A stretch of DNA of 64,000 bases, from positions 1 to 64,000 of the forward strand of contig JAPJBO010000506.1 in the NCBI GenBank assembly GCA_030068145.1, written 5' to 3'. Of the stretch, positions 10,805 to 20,892 are shown one piece after another (position 1 is the first letter of the stretch; each line of letters starts with the position of its first letter). A program made the position numbers and the translations under genes. The stretch comes from Diplonema papillatum (lineage: Eukaryota > Euglenozoa > Diplonemea > Diplonemida > Diplonemidae). The notes below the pieces were generated by a model that saw only the letters and a list, made by a program, of their open reading frames with translations, did not search any database and had not been told where the DNA came from.

Positions 10805-11343
10805 GAGAGGGATAACCACGCAGTCTTTCCCCCTCAGGTTTTATTGTCGCAAACGAATCACCGCGTGCATCGGGCGGCGCCCACAGCACGGAACTAAGCG
10901 CCCATGCGGGGCTTCAAGCTCATTAGACAATCGACGCATACCACACGAACGTATCAGGTTACCACCCAACGTAAGCACACTCTCCCCGGTAGCTCCGGTC
11001 AGTTGACCTCCGCCGGGCTTAAAAAAGTTACCCCAAGTTTCCCCAAGTTGCGATGCCCCCCAAGCAGCAACAGCAGAACGCCCTGCAGAGCCTACTGTTT
11101 CCTTCCGCGTGAAGGCACACGGAAGAGGGCCTCCGCAGGGGTGCTGACCCCAGCGAATGAAAGGGCTCCTTTTCCGCGGCAGCATTTATCTAGCAAGGTG
11201 GCCGGTGTTTCTCACTGGCCCCGACGCACGCCAGCGTCCTCCTCCAAACCCTCTCTGTCTCTATTTATGTCTCTCTTTCTCCTTTGTGGTACAAAGAAGC
11301 GAGGTTTGGCGCGGCAGCTCTTCCTCAGAGAAGGGAAATAAAA
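10805..11343 (+). repeat. R4 dispersed repeat, copy 2 (diverged, with extra ~200 bp)
   Basis: Same end points and landmarks as the 9183-9476 copy but more diverged. An internal segment (about 11015-11185) is absent from copy 1 and partly shared with copy 3, which contains TCCGCATGGAGGCACACGGAA against TCCGCGTGAAGGCACACGGAA here. Confidence 0.6.
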
Positions 11344-11724
11344 TTGAACGGGAAAAACACGCAGTCTCTTATCCCCGAGGTTTTATTATCCCGCAATCGA
11401 ACCAGGTTGTAATACCTAAGCACATACACACCTTCTCCGGTAGCTCCCGGCTCAGCCGACTCTCGCGGCCTTCTTAAAAGGTGTCCTTCCGCATGGAGGC
11501 ACACGGAAGAGCTCCCCCGCAAGGGGAGGGTGCTTCTTTCCAGGGCAGGTATTCTCATCTTGCAAGGTGGCCGGTGCTTCCTCACGGGCCCCGACGCACG
11601 CCTGCGTCCTCTCCATCCAACCCTCTGCTTTTCTTCTTTCTCTGTATCTCCAAGTTCTCCCCTCGTGCTGGCACCGCGAAGCGAGGTCCGTCGCTGCTAA
11701 CGGGCCCAGAGAAGGGAAATAAAA
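11344..11724 (+). repeat. R4 dispersed repeat, copy 3
   Basis: Directly follows copy 2 with no spacer, giving a head-to-tail pair. Very close to copy 1 outside the extra ~75-bp segment at 11483-11570. Ends AGAGAAGGGAAATAAAAC. Confidence 0.65.
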
Positions 11725-12054
11725 CTGTCTGTCCGCTGACTTTTCTACACTGCTCTTGGCGTACTTTTCTAACGTGTGGACACTTTGAGTTTCCCAGTGC
11801 AAAACCATGGTCCACGACCAGGAAGGGGTGAAAAACTGCCAAAAACGGGGAAGGATGCCGCTTCCATGGCTGCCAAAATGAGTGAGGACGTGAGCATGGC
11901 AAGCCAAGACCAAGTACGAGAAGCGGCATGACCAACAGCTGGCGAAACACTACAAGCTTGAGCACATCAAGACACACACCGGCCAGGCACTGAGAAGATC
12001 GGCTGCTGCCATCTCAGTGAAGGGAGGCGGGCCTGCCGGAGTTGCAAGCCATTA
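11725..12054. other. No gene recognised
   Basis: Between the R4 pair and the retroelement ORF. The frame that opens the OTU-like ORF may extend back here in shifted frames, since 12042-12240 in another frame has ordinary protein-like composition, but no start can be justified. Confidence 0.3.
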
Positions 12055-12789
12055 TTGGGTGGGCCAAGAATATCATCGACTACACGTCGAAGGCAGCCAC
12101 CCAGGTTGCAGGGACGTTGCTCGGAACGGACCGCCGTCAGACTTCTCTGCCAGTGTCAGGTGCTTCAATGCCAGCTGTGGCAAGCATCGCCCTCTGGGGT
12201 TTACAGCATTACGTACACCTATCAAAGTCAGCTGGCAGACAGTAAAGCTATCTTCTTGCCTCGAGAAGTTGTTTTTCCAGATTGCCACTCGAGCCCTACG
12301 TACTTGCGGATCGGAAGTGATCAACAAGACGAATCGGCAATTATGCTCGCTCACTACGGCGAGACGCATTACGACTACGTCCCTGGGCTTTTTCGAGCAA
12401 GCTACGCGGAGCAGTGGTGCCAAGGGCTCGGTAGCCCGGCTGATAGCCCAGCGCGAGACGAAGGTGACCACCTGGAGGTACGAGCCTCACCGGAACCTCA
12501 GCGCCAGCACAGCGACCTCACCGACTCGTTTTCAACCGCATCCGCAACCACAACCACGTCCAGTCATACCACATCCACAGCCGAACGAGGAGCTTCTTCA
12601 TCTCAACCAGACCACTCGTCGACTGTCCCCGCCCCTTCAAATGACCGAGCACGATCCGCAAGTCGGGAAACATATCGATGTATCCACTGCGGAACAGCGG
12701 TCACCAAAGCTGGTTCACCATTCGTGGGAGAAATTGGTCTCATAATCCACATGAGGCAATGCTCCCAAAATCCAAACCTGAAACGGTAA
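12055..12789 (+). pseudogene. Retroelement ORF remnant: OTU-like peptidase C-terminus plus C2H-type zinc finger
   Basis: In this frame the segment YQSQLADSKAIFLP...SAIMLAHYGETHYDYV resembles the last strands of OTU cysteine peptidases, where a histidine in an HY-x-x-V motif is catalytic. After a serine/threonine-rich linker comes a finger CIHCGTAV...IHMRQC that could bind one zinc. The stop is TAA at 12787-12789. The catalytic cysteine end of an OTU domain is not visible in this frame; 12042-12240 in a neighbouring frame may hold part of it, so a frameshift or 5' truncation is likely. The same C-terminus and 3' untranslated region occur at 3922-4467, which shows it belongs to a dispersed element. 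Non-LTR elements of protists are known to carry OTU domains, but no reverse transcriptase was seen here. Confidence 0.5.
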
Positions 12790-13050
12790 CATACCCAGTT
12801 TCACTAGAGTGCCCGTTCCCGGCGAGCTACGAGGGAACGAACCTGTAAGAGTGCCAACGCTACTCTTTCAATAACGTACATATAAGTGGTGTCACGGGAT
12901 AAGCCGGCAGCCGCTGCTTAACGGCAGTGCATGTTAATCCGTGTGGTTCATGTACTTAAAAGAACTCAATGCTTAACGGCTTATCACATGGGCGGCCCTG
13001 AGATTACCCCCCCTCAGGTGACACCACTTTATCTTTAGCCATACTTCAAC
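12790..13050 (+). mobile_element. 3' untranslated tail of the OTU/zinc-finger LINE-like element
   Basis: Contains GAGCTACGAGGGAACGAACC, GTGGTGTCACGGGATAAGCC, GTGGTTCATGTACTTAAAAG and ends near TTAGCCATACTTCAACTCT. Matching tails lie at 4180-4467 and, more diverged, at 16935-17160 and 17445-17560. Confidence 0.65.
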
Positions 13051-14401
13051 TCTCTTGGCGAATATATGACTATTACCTTTTCCTTATCCCTCAAAACGTG
13101 GGAAGCCCAAGAACACTCCCCTAACCTGGCGAGATCTTGGTGTCGGTCACAAATTGTTTCAAACCTGACTTGCCAAAGCAAGCAAGTAAAGTGTACACGA
13201 AAGAAGCCATGCATGCCCACCCAGTACGTATTAGCTTTAAAAGAACCCATTCGACGAAGATCACCCGGAGACTACGCGAACTAAAACTCTGAAACCACCG
13301 ATAACAACGAACACACCTGATCCGGTCCATCCCATCCCCTCTTGATAGACCGTGATAGACCGAAGAATACAGCACCGGGCAATTCGATGCAGCTCTACTG
13401 GGAATGGACCTGGTAGACCGTGGTGGACCGTGATTCACTGCGATTAACATCGGCAGGCACTTCGACGCAGTTTCAAGAGATAGGGACGGACCGGCTCAAC
13501 ACCTCCCAAAGAACGAGGAATTAGCCTAACGATCAGGTTCACTCGCAATCTGGGCCACCCTTCCCCGGATTGGCCTGCGTTCAAGAGCGAAACATGAGAG
13601 GTGCACACAACACCGCGGTGAAAAAAACACAGGGGGCTAGTCCCTCAAGGTTTCATACCCCACTTTGGGAGCCGTACACCCCCCCTTTTTACGCCTTTTT
13701 ACCTCTTTCATATTTGCATCCCTTTCCTAGACAACATCTTTCTCGAAGAAGACTTGATGCTAGCATCAACCATGCATGAGAGGCAGTGCTCTGCCTAAAC
13801 ATTAAACTAAGATTTTCCCCGACACGTACAAACGAAAGCCGCGCCTATTTCTTTACATTTGAGAAAGCACTTGTCTCGAGTAGGAAATACTCGAAGGCCG
13901 CCAGATGCTAAAGCGCAATAATACTCTCCTCCTCGCCCGTCTCGCTGCTCCGTACTCGCTGCTCTCGTCCTTGCTGCTGCGTGATGCCAGATTGATGGTG
14001 CGTAACAAACGTAGAAAGGTCATGCAGAGATTCTCGTGTGTATGCCACGAACTTCTTCGTGACGCCTCAGGACACTGGACTTGAAGAAAAAAATGGGCAA
14101 GGGTGGGTGGGCAAGCGAGGGGTAAAATTACGGTGGTTTTCTCGGGAGCGACGGGGTAATAACCTTTGTACAAGCGTTATTCTCGTCGGAATAGTATTAA
14201 TCTTCTAAGATCTTCGATCTTATACGACAAGAAGAAATAGAAGGATGCTGTAGCCCAGGCATATCTGGGGTTCCGTGCCGGGCGTAAGCGTTCTTCAGCA
14301 GTTATCACCAACAATCTTGCCCTCCAGTGTATTGCGAAGGTTAAAAAAGACGATGATTGATCATAGCCCCTATTCCACACGCTCTACACACACTCACACA
14401 G
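13051..14401. other. No gene recognised; repeat fragments
   Basis: Holds an R9-type fragment (13253-13300), a repeat with ACCATGCATGAGAGGCAGTG (13767-13820) that recurs at 14672-14725, and R1 MITE fragments (13868-13910, 14222-14300). It is likely upstream intron or flank of the hnRNP-like gene, whose first exon was not recognised. Confidence 0.4.
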
Positions 14402-14483
14402 GTGCCTCCGCCTCCGCGGTGTGCCATGGACGGCCGACGAGACCGAAATTACCCAATTCTTCCAAGGATACGCCGTTGAAGAT
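14402..14483 (+). CDS. hnRNP H/F-like RNA-binding protein, exon with first half of RRM1
   Basis: After the acceptor CACTCACACAG the reading frame gives CLRLRGVPWTADETEITQFF, the beta-1/alpha-1 part of a quasi-RRM as in hnRNP H/F, GRSF1 and their algal and plant relatives. It ends GYAVED before the donor GTATGC, at phase 0. The rest of RRM1 (VVVAYDPIGKHKGEAYARL) begins exactly at the next exon, so the join restores a complete domain. The exon starts with one base that completes a codon from an exon not identified upstream. This exon is only 82 bp and easy to miss. Confidence 0.85.
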
Positions 14484-15207
14484 GTATGCACCGTTGCTGT
14501 TGTTCTTCTCTGCCGTCTCATTCACTGAAGGATTCCCAGCGGGGTCCCTCCCAAAAAATGCAAAGCAACACGGGAAACCTTGGCAAAGGGCCAGGGTCGA
14601 ATAATAAAACTTTTATATTTTTTTTTTAGCCCTTCACCTTCTCTTTCTACTACCCGACCCGCTAGCACCAACCATGCATGAGAGGCAGTGCTCTGCCTAA
14701 ACATTAAACTACGATTTTCCCCCCGTGTCGTTGCTGTTGACTGACGGTTAGGTCGGACCCTTCCTCGGTGAACATCCCATGAAACAGACCGATTATTACA
14801 GACCGATACGAGCTGCATGGCAACCCCTGCTCAACATGCATGCGCGTGGGGGGCCCAAGACTAAATTCAAAGCGAATTTCTTCTTGGTGTCGGTCGCAAC
14901 ACTTACAAACATGGCTAGCCGTATTTAAGCATACCTACTACCCACATACCACCCGCCTCACAGCCTCAATGGTCAACCGGAGACCCTAAAATACCGAACC
15001 TCTAAACCACAATAAACGCTAAAACCTGAGTTGGCATTCGTTTTGTCAAATATCAAAAAGGGTTTCCGGGTAGGCATGCTGTACGAACAGTAGCAGGGTC
15101 AAATAGGGGTGGTGTCTTTTCACTCTAAAAAAGAGACCGTCTACAAGTTTTGAACCCAAAAAAGAAAAGTCCAGGACCAACCGACTACCGCCAACAACAC
15201 CAAATAG
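14484..15207 (+). other. Intron of the hnRNP H/F-like gene
   Basis: 724 bp, donor GTATGC, acceptor CACCAAATAG. It contains the ACCATGCATGAGAGGCAGTG repeat (14672-14725) and an R9-type repeat (14969-15030). The open frames in it are not conserved-looking. Confidence 0.8.
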
Positions 15208-16146
15208 GTCGTGGTCGCGTATGATCCCATCGGCAAGCACAAGGGAGAAGCCTACGCCCGCCTGAGCAGCGACGAGGAGGCCCACCGGGCGGTGCAGGAG
15301 CGCAACAAGCAGAAGATGGGCACTCGGTACATCGAGCTGTTCCCGTCTTCGGTGAAGGAGCTCGAGGAGGCACGGGCCGCGAACCCCGGCGACGAAGTCA
15401 ACGCGTCGCTGGTGCTCCGGCTGCGCGGGATCCCGTTCAGCGTCACCGATGAGGACATCGTGACGTTCTTCAACACCCACCACGTCGGCATCATCGAGTC
15501 CTCTGTGCACATCCAGATGGGGTACGATGGCAGGCCGACAGGATGTGCGTTCGTGCGGGTGATCTCCGAGGAGGATGCTGTCAAGGCACTGGCTTTGAAG
15601 AAGGCGTACATGGGGCCCCGGTACGTCGAAATCTACCGGGCTTCGGAGCAGGAGCTGTCGCAGGTGCTCCACGAGGGGACGCTTGCCCACGCCCGGCAGC
15701 CGACGATGCAGGGAACCGCTGGGACCGACCATGTGGTGAAGCTGAGGGGATTGCCGTTCGCAGCGACGGAGCTGGACATCGCGAATTTTTTCGTAGGGCT
15801 CAACATCGCGGTGCAGGGCATCCACCTCGTGTACAACTCCGACTCTCGGCCGTCGGGCGAAGCTTTCGTCGAGTTCCAGACCTCTGCCGACGTCAACGGT
15901 GCCCTGCAGAAGAACCGGCAGCGCCTGGGCCACCGCTACCTCGAAGTCTTCCGCAGCTCGCGCCTCGAAATGCAGGGCGGCGCGGCCACGCCGCTCGCCG
16001 GGACACACCGCATGTCGCCCTACGCGACGCCGCTCGGCAAGGGCCGCGGCGGCGGCGGTCGGTTGGGGGGACCCAGCATGGGCGGACGTGCCGCGGGGGG
16101 CATGGGCTACGGCGGCTTCGGCGGCTACGGCATGCGCGGGTACTGA
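15208..16146 (+). CDS. hnRNP H/F-like RNA-binding protein, last exon (rest of RRM1, RRM2, RRM3, Gly-rich tail)
   Basis: Starts VVVAYDPIGKHKGEAYARL, completing RRM1. RRM2 begins VLRLRGIPFSVTDEDIVTFF with the RNP1-like TGCAFVRV. RRM3 begins VVKLRGLPFAATELDIANFF with SGEAFVEF. Each domain is followed by the RYIE(L/V)F-type motif typical of the hnRNP H/F group. The C-terminus is glycine-rich (GRGGGGRLGG, then GGFGGYGMRGY) and the stop is TGA at 16144-16146. Such proteins bind G-rich RNA and influence splicing and polyadenylation, usually in the nucleus; GRSF1 relatives act in mitochondria. The start codon lies in an upstream exon. The 3' end of this exon is duplicated downstream. Confidence 0.9.
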   Translation, partial: VVVAYDPIGKHKGEAYARLSSDEEAHRAVQERNKQKMGTRYIELFPSSVKELEEARAANPGDEVNASLVLRLRGIPFSVTDEDIVTFFNTHHVGIIESSVHIQMGYDGRPTGCAFVRVISEEDAVKALALKKAYMGPRYVEIYRASEQELSQVLHEGTLAHARQPTMQGTAGTDHVVKLRGLPFAATELDIANFFVGLNIAVQGIHLVYNSDSRPSGEAFVEFQTSADVNGALQKNRQRLGHRYLEVFRSSRLEMQGGAATPLAGTHRMSPYATPLGKGRGGGGRLGGPSMGGRAAGGMGYGGFGGYGMRGY

Positions 16147-16485
16147 GGCGAGTGAAAAAATGGGTTATTCCGGCGGTCCCAACTCTTTTTGCACGCTCAA
16201 ACCGATGGTTGAGAGAAGACGAACGACACCCGAGACACAGAATATATGGCTCAAAACATCTGCAGAATCACAAGCCTCAAGGCAAAGTCCCGTTCTCACA
16301 CGGTCCGGGGCCCCCAGCATGGGCAGGTGGGCAGCGGGCATGGGCTATGATGGCTGGCATGCGCGGGTACTGAGGCGAGTGAAGCGTTTTATTCTGGCTG
16401 ACACCATTTTTGCGCACGTAACCATGGTTGAGAAGACGAATCAACACAAAATATGGCTCAAAACAACTGCAGAATCACACGAAAA
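16147..16485 (+). repeat. Duplicated 3' end of the hnRNP-like gene
   Basis: The end of the last exon plus ~170 bp of flank is repeated. 16311-16380 repeats the coding end (CCCAGCATGGGC, ATGCGCGGGTACTGAGGCGA) with internal deletions, and 16381-16485 repeats the sequence after the stop (AACCATGGTTGAGAAGACGA, ATATGGCTCAAAACA). The second copy keeps a TGA at the same place but has no upstream domain, so it is a pseudo-terminal exon. Confidence 0.8.
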
Positions 16486-16492
16486 CATTCTT

Positions 16493-16655
16493 CTTCAGTT
16501 CTTACAATCTTGCGGGTTGCCCTCAATGCAGTGTGCAGGCAAAAGGACGTCAGCAGCGTGTTTTGGGGGTTGACTAGAATTCCGAACCGAAAATGAAACA
16601 GTATACATACAGAGAATACTGAGAAACCGATCAACCGGCACGCATGAACGAAAAA
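16493..16655 (+). repeat. R7 dispersed repeat
   Basis: Landmarks are ACAATCTTGCGGGTTGC, GTGCAGGC, CAGCGTGTTTTGG and AACCGGCACGC. Other copies: 36585-36700, 37125-37284 (reverse; the one into which the 14-kb element inserted) and 58680-58830. Non-coding. Confidence 0.7.
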
Positions 16656-16756
16656 CGATGTTAGACTAAAAGATAATCCTGCATATTGAAGGAGGTGAGT
16701 TCTGCTTGCGCACAAACGCAAGAAATCGCCGTACGTGACCTTTACCCTCCCGTCTT

Positions 16757-16922
16757 TTTTTGTATAAGCACCTGCTTTGTAGGAAATACTTGAGGAGGCT
16801 GCCAGCTGCAAAAGATCAAAGGAGGTAAATGTGCTATAGCCCACACGAAACACAGGTGAATCTGGGTTTAGTGGCGGGCGTAAGCGTTCAACAAAAAAGA
16901 CCCACTTTGTAGTTGTATTGTT
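16757..16922 (+). mobile_element. MITE family R1, 3'-truncated
   Basis: Head TGTATAAGCACCTGCTTTG through to GTAGTTGTATTGTTTCC; the tail with the second inverted repeat is missing and replaced by a LINE-like tail from about 16935. Confidence 0.75.
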
Positions 16923-16934
16923 TCCTATCTGGAG

Positions 16935-17160
16935 CGCTGGCCGGGCGAGCTACGAGGGCACAAACCTTTTCCTTTTCCCCCGTCGCTTTTCCATTCTTGC
17001 ATATCAGGCCTGCAAGCCCCATCAAAAGCAATCGAAAAGAAAACAAAAGAGCGTTTTACCACCTTGCGCGGTGCCACGGGATGTTTGGCAGCCGCTGCTA
17101 AACATCGTGCATGCTAATCCATGTGGTTCATGTACTTAAAAGAACGCAATGCTAAACAAA
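16935..17160 (+). mobile_element. LINE-like 3' tail, diverged copy
   Basis: Shares CGAGCTACGAGGG-ACAAACC, CACGGGAT, GGCAGCCGCTGCT-AAC and CATGCTAATCCATGTGG with the tail at 12830-12985. Its last ~55 bp is repeated after the coding-like block that follows. Confidence 0.5.
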
Positions 17161-17435
17161 CGAAGGAAGGCCCGATCAAGCGGAAGAAGACGAAGGCGAC
17201 CACCCCCGACTCAGGGGTGCATCGAAGGAAGAAGAAGGTACCGAGGGCAAGCAGCTCTCAGAAACGACCGGGGACCACGGGCACACCAATGCCCTCGAAA
17301 GTGAAAAACGGACACACGTGCCCGCCCTCGTACTCGCCGACTCAGTCTCTGGAATCGCAAGAAAGCCAAACCCCGCTAGCTCCACAAATGCTCGACCTTG
17401 ACGACGCAATGGCAGGTGACGACGTCATCCGATAA
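17161..17435 (+). CDS. Orphan coding fragment between two LINE-tail repeats
   Basis: An open frame with strongly biased, protein-like composition: basic/serine-rich first (KEGPIKRKKTKATTPDSG, HRRKKKVPRASSSQKRPG), then SPTQSLESQESQTPLAP, then acidic DLDDAMAGDDVIR and a TAA stop. It resembles a disordered nuclear-localised tail, but no domain is present. It is flanked on both sides by the ~55-bp repeat CATGCTAATCCATGTGG...CAATGCTAAACAAAC, so it may be a gene fragment carried or trapped by a retroelement. No start codon of its own is convincing; the first in-frame ATG lies within the repeat. Confidence 0.35.
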
Positions 17436-17444
17436 CCTGACTTT

Positions 17445-17640
17445 CAAGGCAGTGCATGCTAATCCATGTGGTTCATGTACTTAAAAGAACTCAATGCTAA
17501 ACAAACATAACGTGGGCGGCGCCGAAGCTTTACCAGCTTCGGCTGACACCATTTGCGCACTTAACCATGGTTAAGAAGACGACTGAAAGCACAGACACAA
17601 AGATAGCTCAAAGCAGCTGCAGAATAACACGAAAAGCCTC
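17445..17640 (+). repeat. LINE-like tail repeat plus shared downstream block
   Basis: The ~55-bp CATGCTAATCCATGTGG block is followed by GCTGACACCATTTGCGCACTT and CATGGTTAAGAAGACGACTG, a sequence that also follows the hnRNP-like gene (16165-16300, 16395-16485) and lies near 10350-10450. Confidence 0.55.
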
Positions 17641-17663
17641 TAGAGGCAAATCCCGTTTTTCAC

Positions 17664-19009
17664 ATTTCTCCCCCTCTAGCTTCCTTCGAAGTAAGCATCA
17701 GGCAACCCCTCGAGTATTTTTGCTTCGTTTTCAGCCCGCGTATCGGTTGACCCCCCCCCCCCCCCAAAAAAAAAAAAAAAGCGCGCGTCGCGCGCTTCTT
17801 TCCTTCGCCTCCAGCTCTTCTCGCACGCGTCGTTTGTACACTCCCCATCTTCTGTGTGGACGGTGGGTTGTGTGAACGCACCCACAAGGATGGTGCTACG
17901 TAGCCCCTGATACCTAGGAGGTGGTGGGTACGTAGGTGCTGTGGGATACCACCAGGTACCACGATAGGTGCTCGTGGATGGGAGGGCTGTGCGTACAACC
18001 ACGAGGATGGTGCATGTGGTCCTCAGGACTATATACCACCCTCAGCATCCCTGATACCCACGAGGTGATTGCTTAGTCGTCCTCCTCCTTTTCTGGGCAA
18101 CAGGGCCTGGTCTTCGGCCACATCGCTCTTTGAGCATCCTGCTGACGATTGCTCGTCGTCGCACTGGTGAACCGCGTTCACAGCCACCGGCAAGGCTGGC
18201 ACACCACACTCCCAACTTGAAGTCCCCTCGTTATTACTAACTCGTGAGGCCGGTCTACCCACCCCCGTACCACAGTAGCTACTAGTGGAGGGTTGTGCGT
18301 ACACACCCACGAGGTGCACACCACCCTGATACCTACGAGACGATACCACACTAGCTGCTAGTGGATGGTGAGGAAATATATCTGTGTTCGGCGCTTCGTG
18401 CAGTACGTTCCCCGGTCCATCGCCGGCGCTCGATCGCATTTAAAGCTGAAGGTGGCAGAAACGGTACCGAAATAACGCCTTCTGCAAAGCCGCAGACCGT
18501 GTTGTGAGCCACACTTGTGTCTCTCGTGGCGGATTCGGGGAGCTATCAGGCACAGCGCACGACCGTTTTAACTCCTTCGGGACACGACCCCCCCCCCCCC
18601 CCCCCTCCCACGCCCCATCTTTTCTTTTCCCTGCTGGGTTTTTCTTATCTCTCGTTGCAAAATGGCAAACTCGGTTGCCGCTGTTGCGCCTCGTCAAAAA
18701 AAAAAAAAAAAAAAAAAAAGAAGTGTCTGTCTCGCCTGCTTTTCCGTCTTTTATTTTTTGCGATAGTAGCGCAATGCGAGTATTTTTTCCGTGTGTGTGC
18801 AGCGGTGTTCCTGCATGGCGTCACGGAGCACGTCTTCGCTGCTCGTACCACAACGGCAACCCTCCTCCGAGGACTCCGCGTGAGCCGGTCCGTACCTATC
18901 TCATGAAACTGCATCGAAGTGCATTATCACAGTGAACCACGGTCCACCACGGTCTATCAGGCATTCTTCGGTCTATCACGGTCTATAAAGAAGGGATGGA
19001 CCGGCTCAA
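17664..19009. other. No gene; MITE tail, homopolymers and short repeats
   Basis: 17664-17722 is an R1 MITE tail. 17750-17781 is a C tract followed by an A tract. 17880-18370 holds several CCACGAGGATGGTGC and ACCACGATAGGTGC-like motifs in both orientations. 18590-18610 is a C tract and 18695-18720 an A tract. 18925-19000 carries the GGTCTATCACGGTCTAT repeat. No frame is supportable. Confidence 0.5.
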
Positions 19010-19065
19010 CTCCGCGTCTCCAAGGCGGGTCAGCCGCTCGTTCGTTGCTGCCACTACACCACCTT

Positions 19066-19396
19066 CCTGGCAGCATTTGACACGACGCAGAAAACAACCG
19101 TCACGGAGCGGTGATCCGACGAGTGCTTCGACGAAAGAGGCCCGTTCCGCGTGGGTGAGATTGCCTTCGGTTGCGAGTCCGTTGCGCGTCCATCGACCGG
19201 AAGAGGCACACGCACTCGCTGCACCACCTTCCTGGCAGCATTTGACACGACGCAGAAAACAACCGTCAAGGAGTGGCGATCCGACGAGTGCTTCGACGAA
19301 AGAGGCCCGTTCCGCGTGGGTGAGATTGTTGCCTTCGGTTGCGAGTCCGTCAGCGCGTCCATCGACCGGAAGAGGCACACGCACTCGCTGCACCAC
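19066..19396 (+). pseudogene. Tandemly duplicated putative exon, first copy broken
   Basis: A 162- to 169-bp unit occurs twice head to tail (about 19066-19227 and 19228-19396), beginning CTTCCTGGCAGCATTTGAC and ending CTCGCTGCACCAC. In the second copy one frame reads FDTTQKTTVKEWRSDECF, then RGPFRVGEIVAFGCESV, then SIDRKRHTHSLHH, with balanced composition suggestive of a real protein. The first copy has a stop in this frame (GAG CGG TGA), a 3-base deletion and a 1-base deletion. CTGGCAG could act as a splice acceptor. The family is not recognised. Confidence 0.4.
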
Positions 19397-19735
19397 ATTT
19401 GGACGGTCAGTCGTCCAAATTTGGAAAGGCCGGCGGGGAAAAGAGAAGAAAAAGGCCGCTCCTGGTCCAGGAACGTGACGGTCAACCACAGCTTGCAAAG
19501 CTTGAGTCGGAGGCAGCACAGTGCCACAACCCCGTCCGCTCTGCCGTGCGGCTGACCGTCTCGACGAGCTTGTGTTCAGCGCGAGCGCCAAGCCCCACGG
19601 TGCGCCAAGCCTTGATGCTTTAGTTTGGGAAATCGGTAGCCACTTGACCCGTAGGCCCGTGGCTCTGCAGTACCGCCGAACACGTGAAGCTTGGCTCCCG
19701 TGTAGCAGGCTTTCCCTGGTACCTAAGCCGTAGCG

Positions 19736-20040
19736 GCCCACCTAGCTCAGCGGTAGAGCGTTGGACCTTTTTTGGCGGGGAAAAGAAAGAAAGCAAATGG
19801 CACAGCACCATCACCCAGGCCCCAGCAGAGGTGGCCAATGCGCAATCCCGGGCTCTCAGGGCCCAGCATTGTCGTGAAGGTACGTCGCGCCGCGCTGTGT
19901 TGAGCCCATTTCCGAGTGAGGACGCAAGAAGCCGTCAGCGGTCCAAATTTGGAAAATGAGCCGGAGACCAAGCTAATGCCCTGGTGGAGCAAGAAATATA
20001 TTAACAATTCCGCGGGTTCGAGGTTGATCCATTCGACCGA
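19736..20040 (+). other. tRNA-like 5' half and distant B-box-like element
   Basis: 19738-19768 reads like the 5' half of a tRNA (CACCTAGCTCAGCGGTAGAG, an A box) into an anticodon-stem-like GTTGGACC. A T-arm-like GCGGGTTCGAGGTT appears ~270 bp downstream (20013). No normal cloverleaf can be folded in between, so this is either a tRNA gene split by an insertion or the Pol III head of a SINE-type repeat. The interposed sequence carries TCCAAATTTGG and GGCGGGGAAAAG motifs also present at 19400-19440. Confidence 0.3.
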
Positions 20041-20228
20041 TTGTTAAACCAATGCTAGCGAAGCGCACCCATTAATTATTTTCACGGACAGGAATGAAGA
20101 ACATGAACACCTACACAACCCCTGGCTAAGGATGTCTCACTCGGCATACCCCGCGCGACGCGCCTTGCAGTCCCCGAGCCGACGGATTTTCCCGTACACG
20201 AACGGACATGAGGTCAGTTTACTTTTCT

Positions 20229-20366
20229 TTTGTATAAGCACCTGCTTTGTAGGAAATACTTGAGGAGGCTGCCAGCTGCAAAAGATCAAGGAGGTAAATG
20301 TGCTGTAGCCCACACGAAACACAGGTGAATCTAGGTTCAGTGGCGGGCGTAAGCGTTCAACAAAAA
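20229..20366 (+). mobile_element. MITE family R1, 3'-truncated
   Basis: Head TGTATAAGCACCTGCTTTG to GCGTAAGCGTTCAACAAAAAA; the tail is missing. Confidence 0.75.
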
Positions 20367-20594
20367 ATGCCGAAGCAACTCGACAGGTCGGGTGCGGTGA
20401 GCTGGGTGAAGAGAGTGGTCGGGACTGATGTCCCGTCCCTTCTTTAACATAGACAAACCATGGGGGGGGGGGGGGCAGGACGAAATCCCTCGAAGGAATG
20501 TACTTGGTGGTTATAAACAGTCCAGGACGTGGCTAGCCAGTACTCATGATGAAAGTGTACACCAACGAACCAGGCCACATCCACATATCCCTTT

Positions 20595-20812
20595 TTGTTG
20601 TATAAGCACCTGCTTTGTAGGAAATGCTTGAGGAGACTGCCAGTTGCGAAAGATCAAAGGAGGTAAATGTGCTGTAGCCCACACGAAACACAGGTGAATC
20701 TGGGTTTAGTGGCGGGCGTAAGCGTCAACAAAAAAGACCCATTTTGTAGTTGTATTGTTTCTCCCCCTCTAGCCTCCTTCGAAGTAAGCACAAGGCAGCC
20801 CCTCGAGTATTT
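20595..20812 (+). mobile_element. MITE family R1, full length
   Basis: Complete copy from TTGTATAAGCACCTGCTTTG to CCCCTCGAGTATTTC. Followed within 25 bp by an R9 copy. Confidence 0.8.
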
Positions 20813-20837
20813 CTCTAAACGAACCCATTTAGCAAAG

Positions 20838-20892
20838 GTCACCCGGAGACCCTAAAATCCCGGAGTCTCAAGCGAACTTTAACTCTAAAAAC
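20838..20892 (+). repeat. R9 short repeat
   Basis: GGTCACCCGGAGACCCTAAA followed by ATCCCGGAGTCTCAAGCGA and ACTTTAACTCTAAAAA. At least ten related copies occur: 6981, 7620, 13253, 14969, 25844, 35764, 36875 (partial), 37108, 47500 and 51930 (reverse). Several lie in defined introns. Confidence 0.7.

Noticed and set aside
18983..19741. 252-codon minus-strand ORF
   Set aside because: It is open through a tandem duplication; the plus-strand frame has the more protein-like composition and the minus frame shows no domain.
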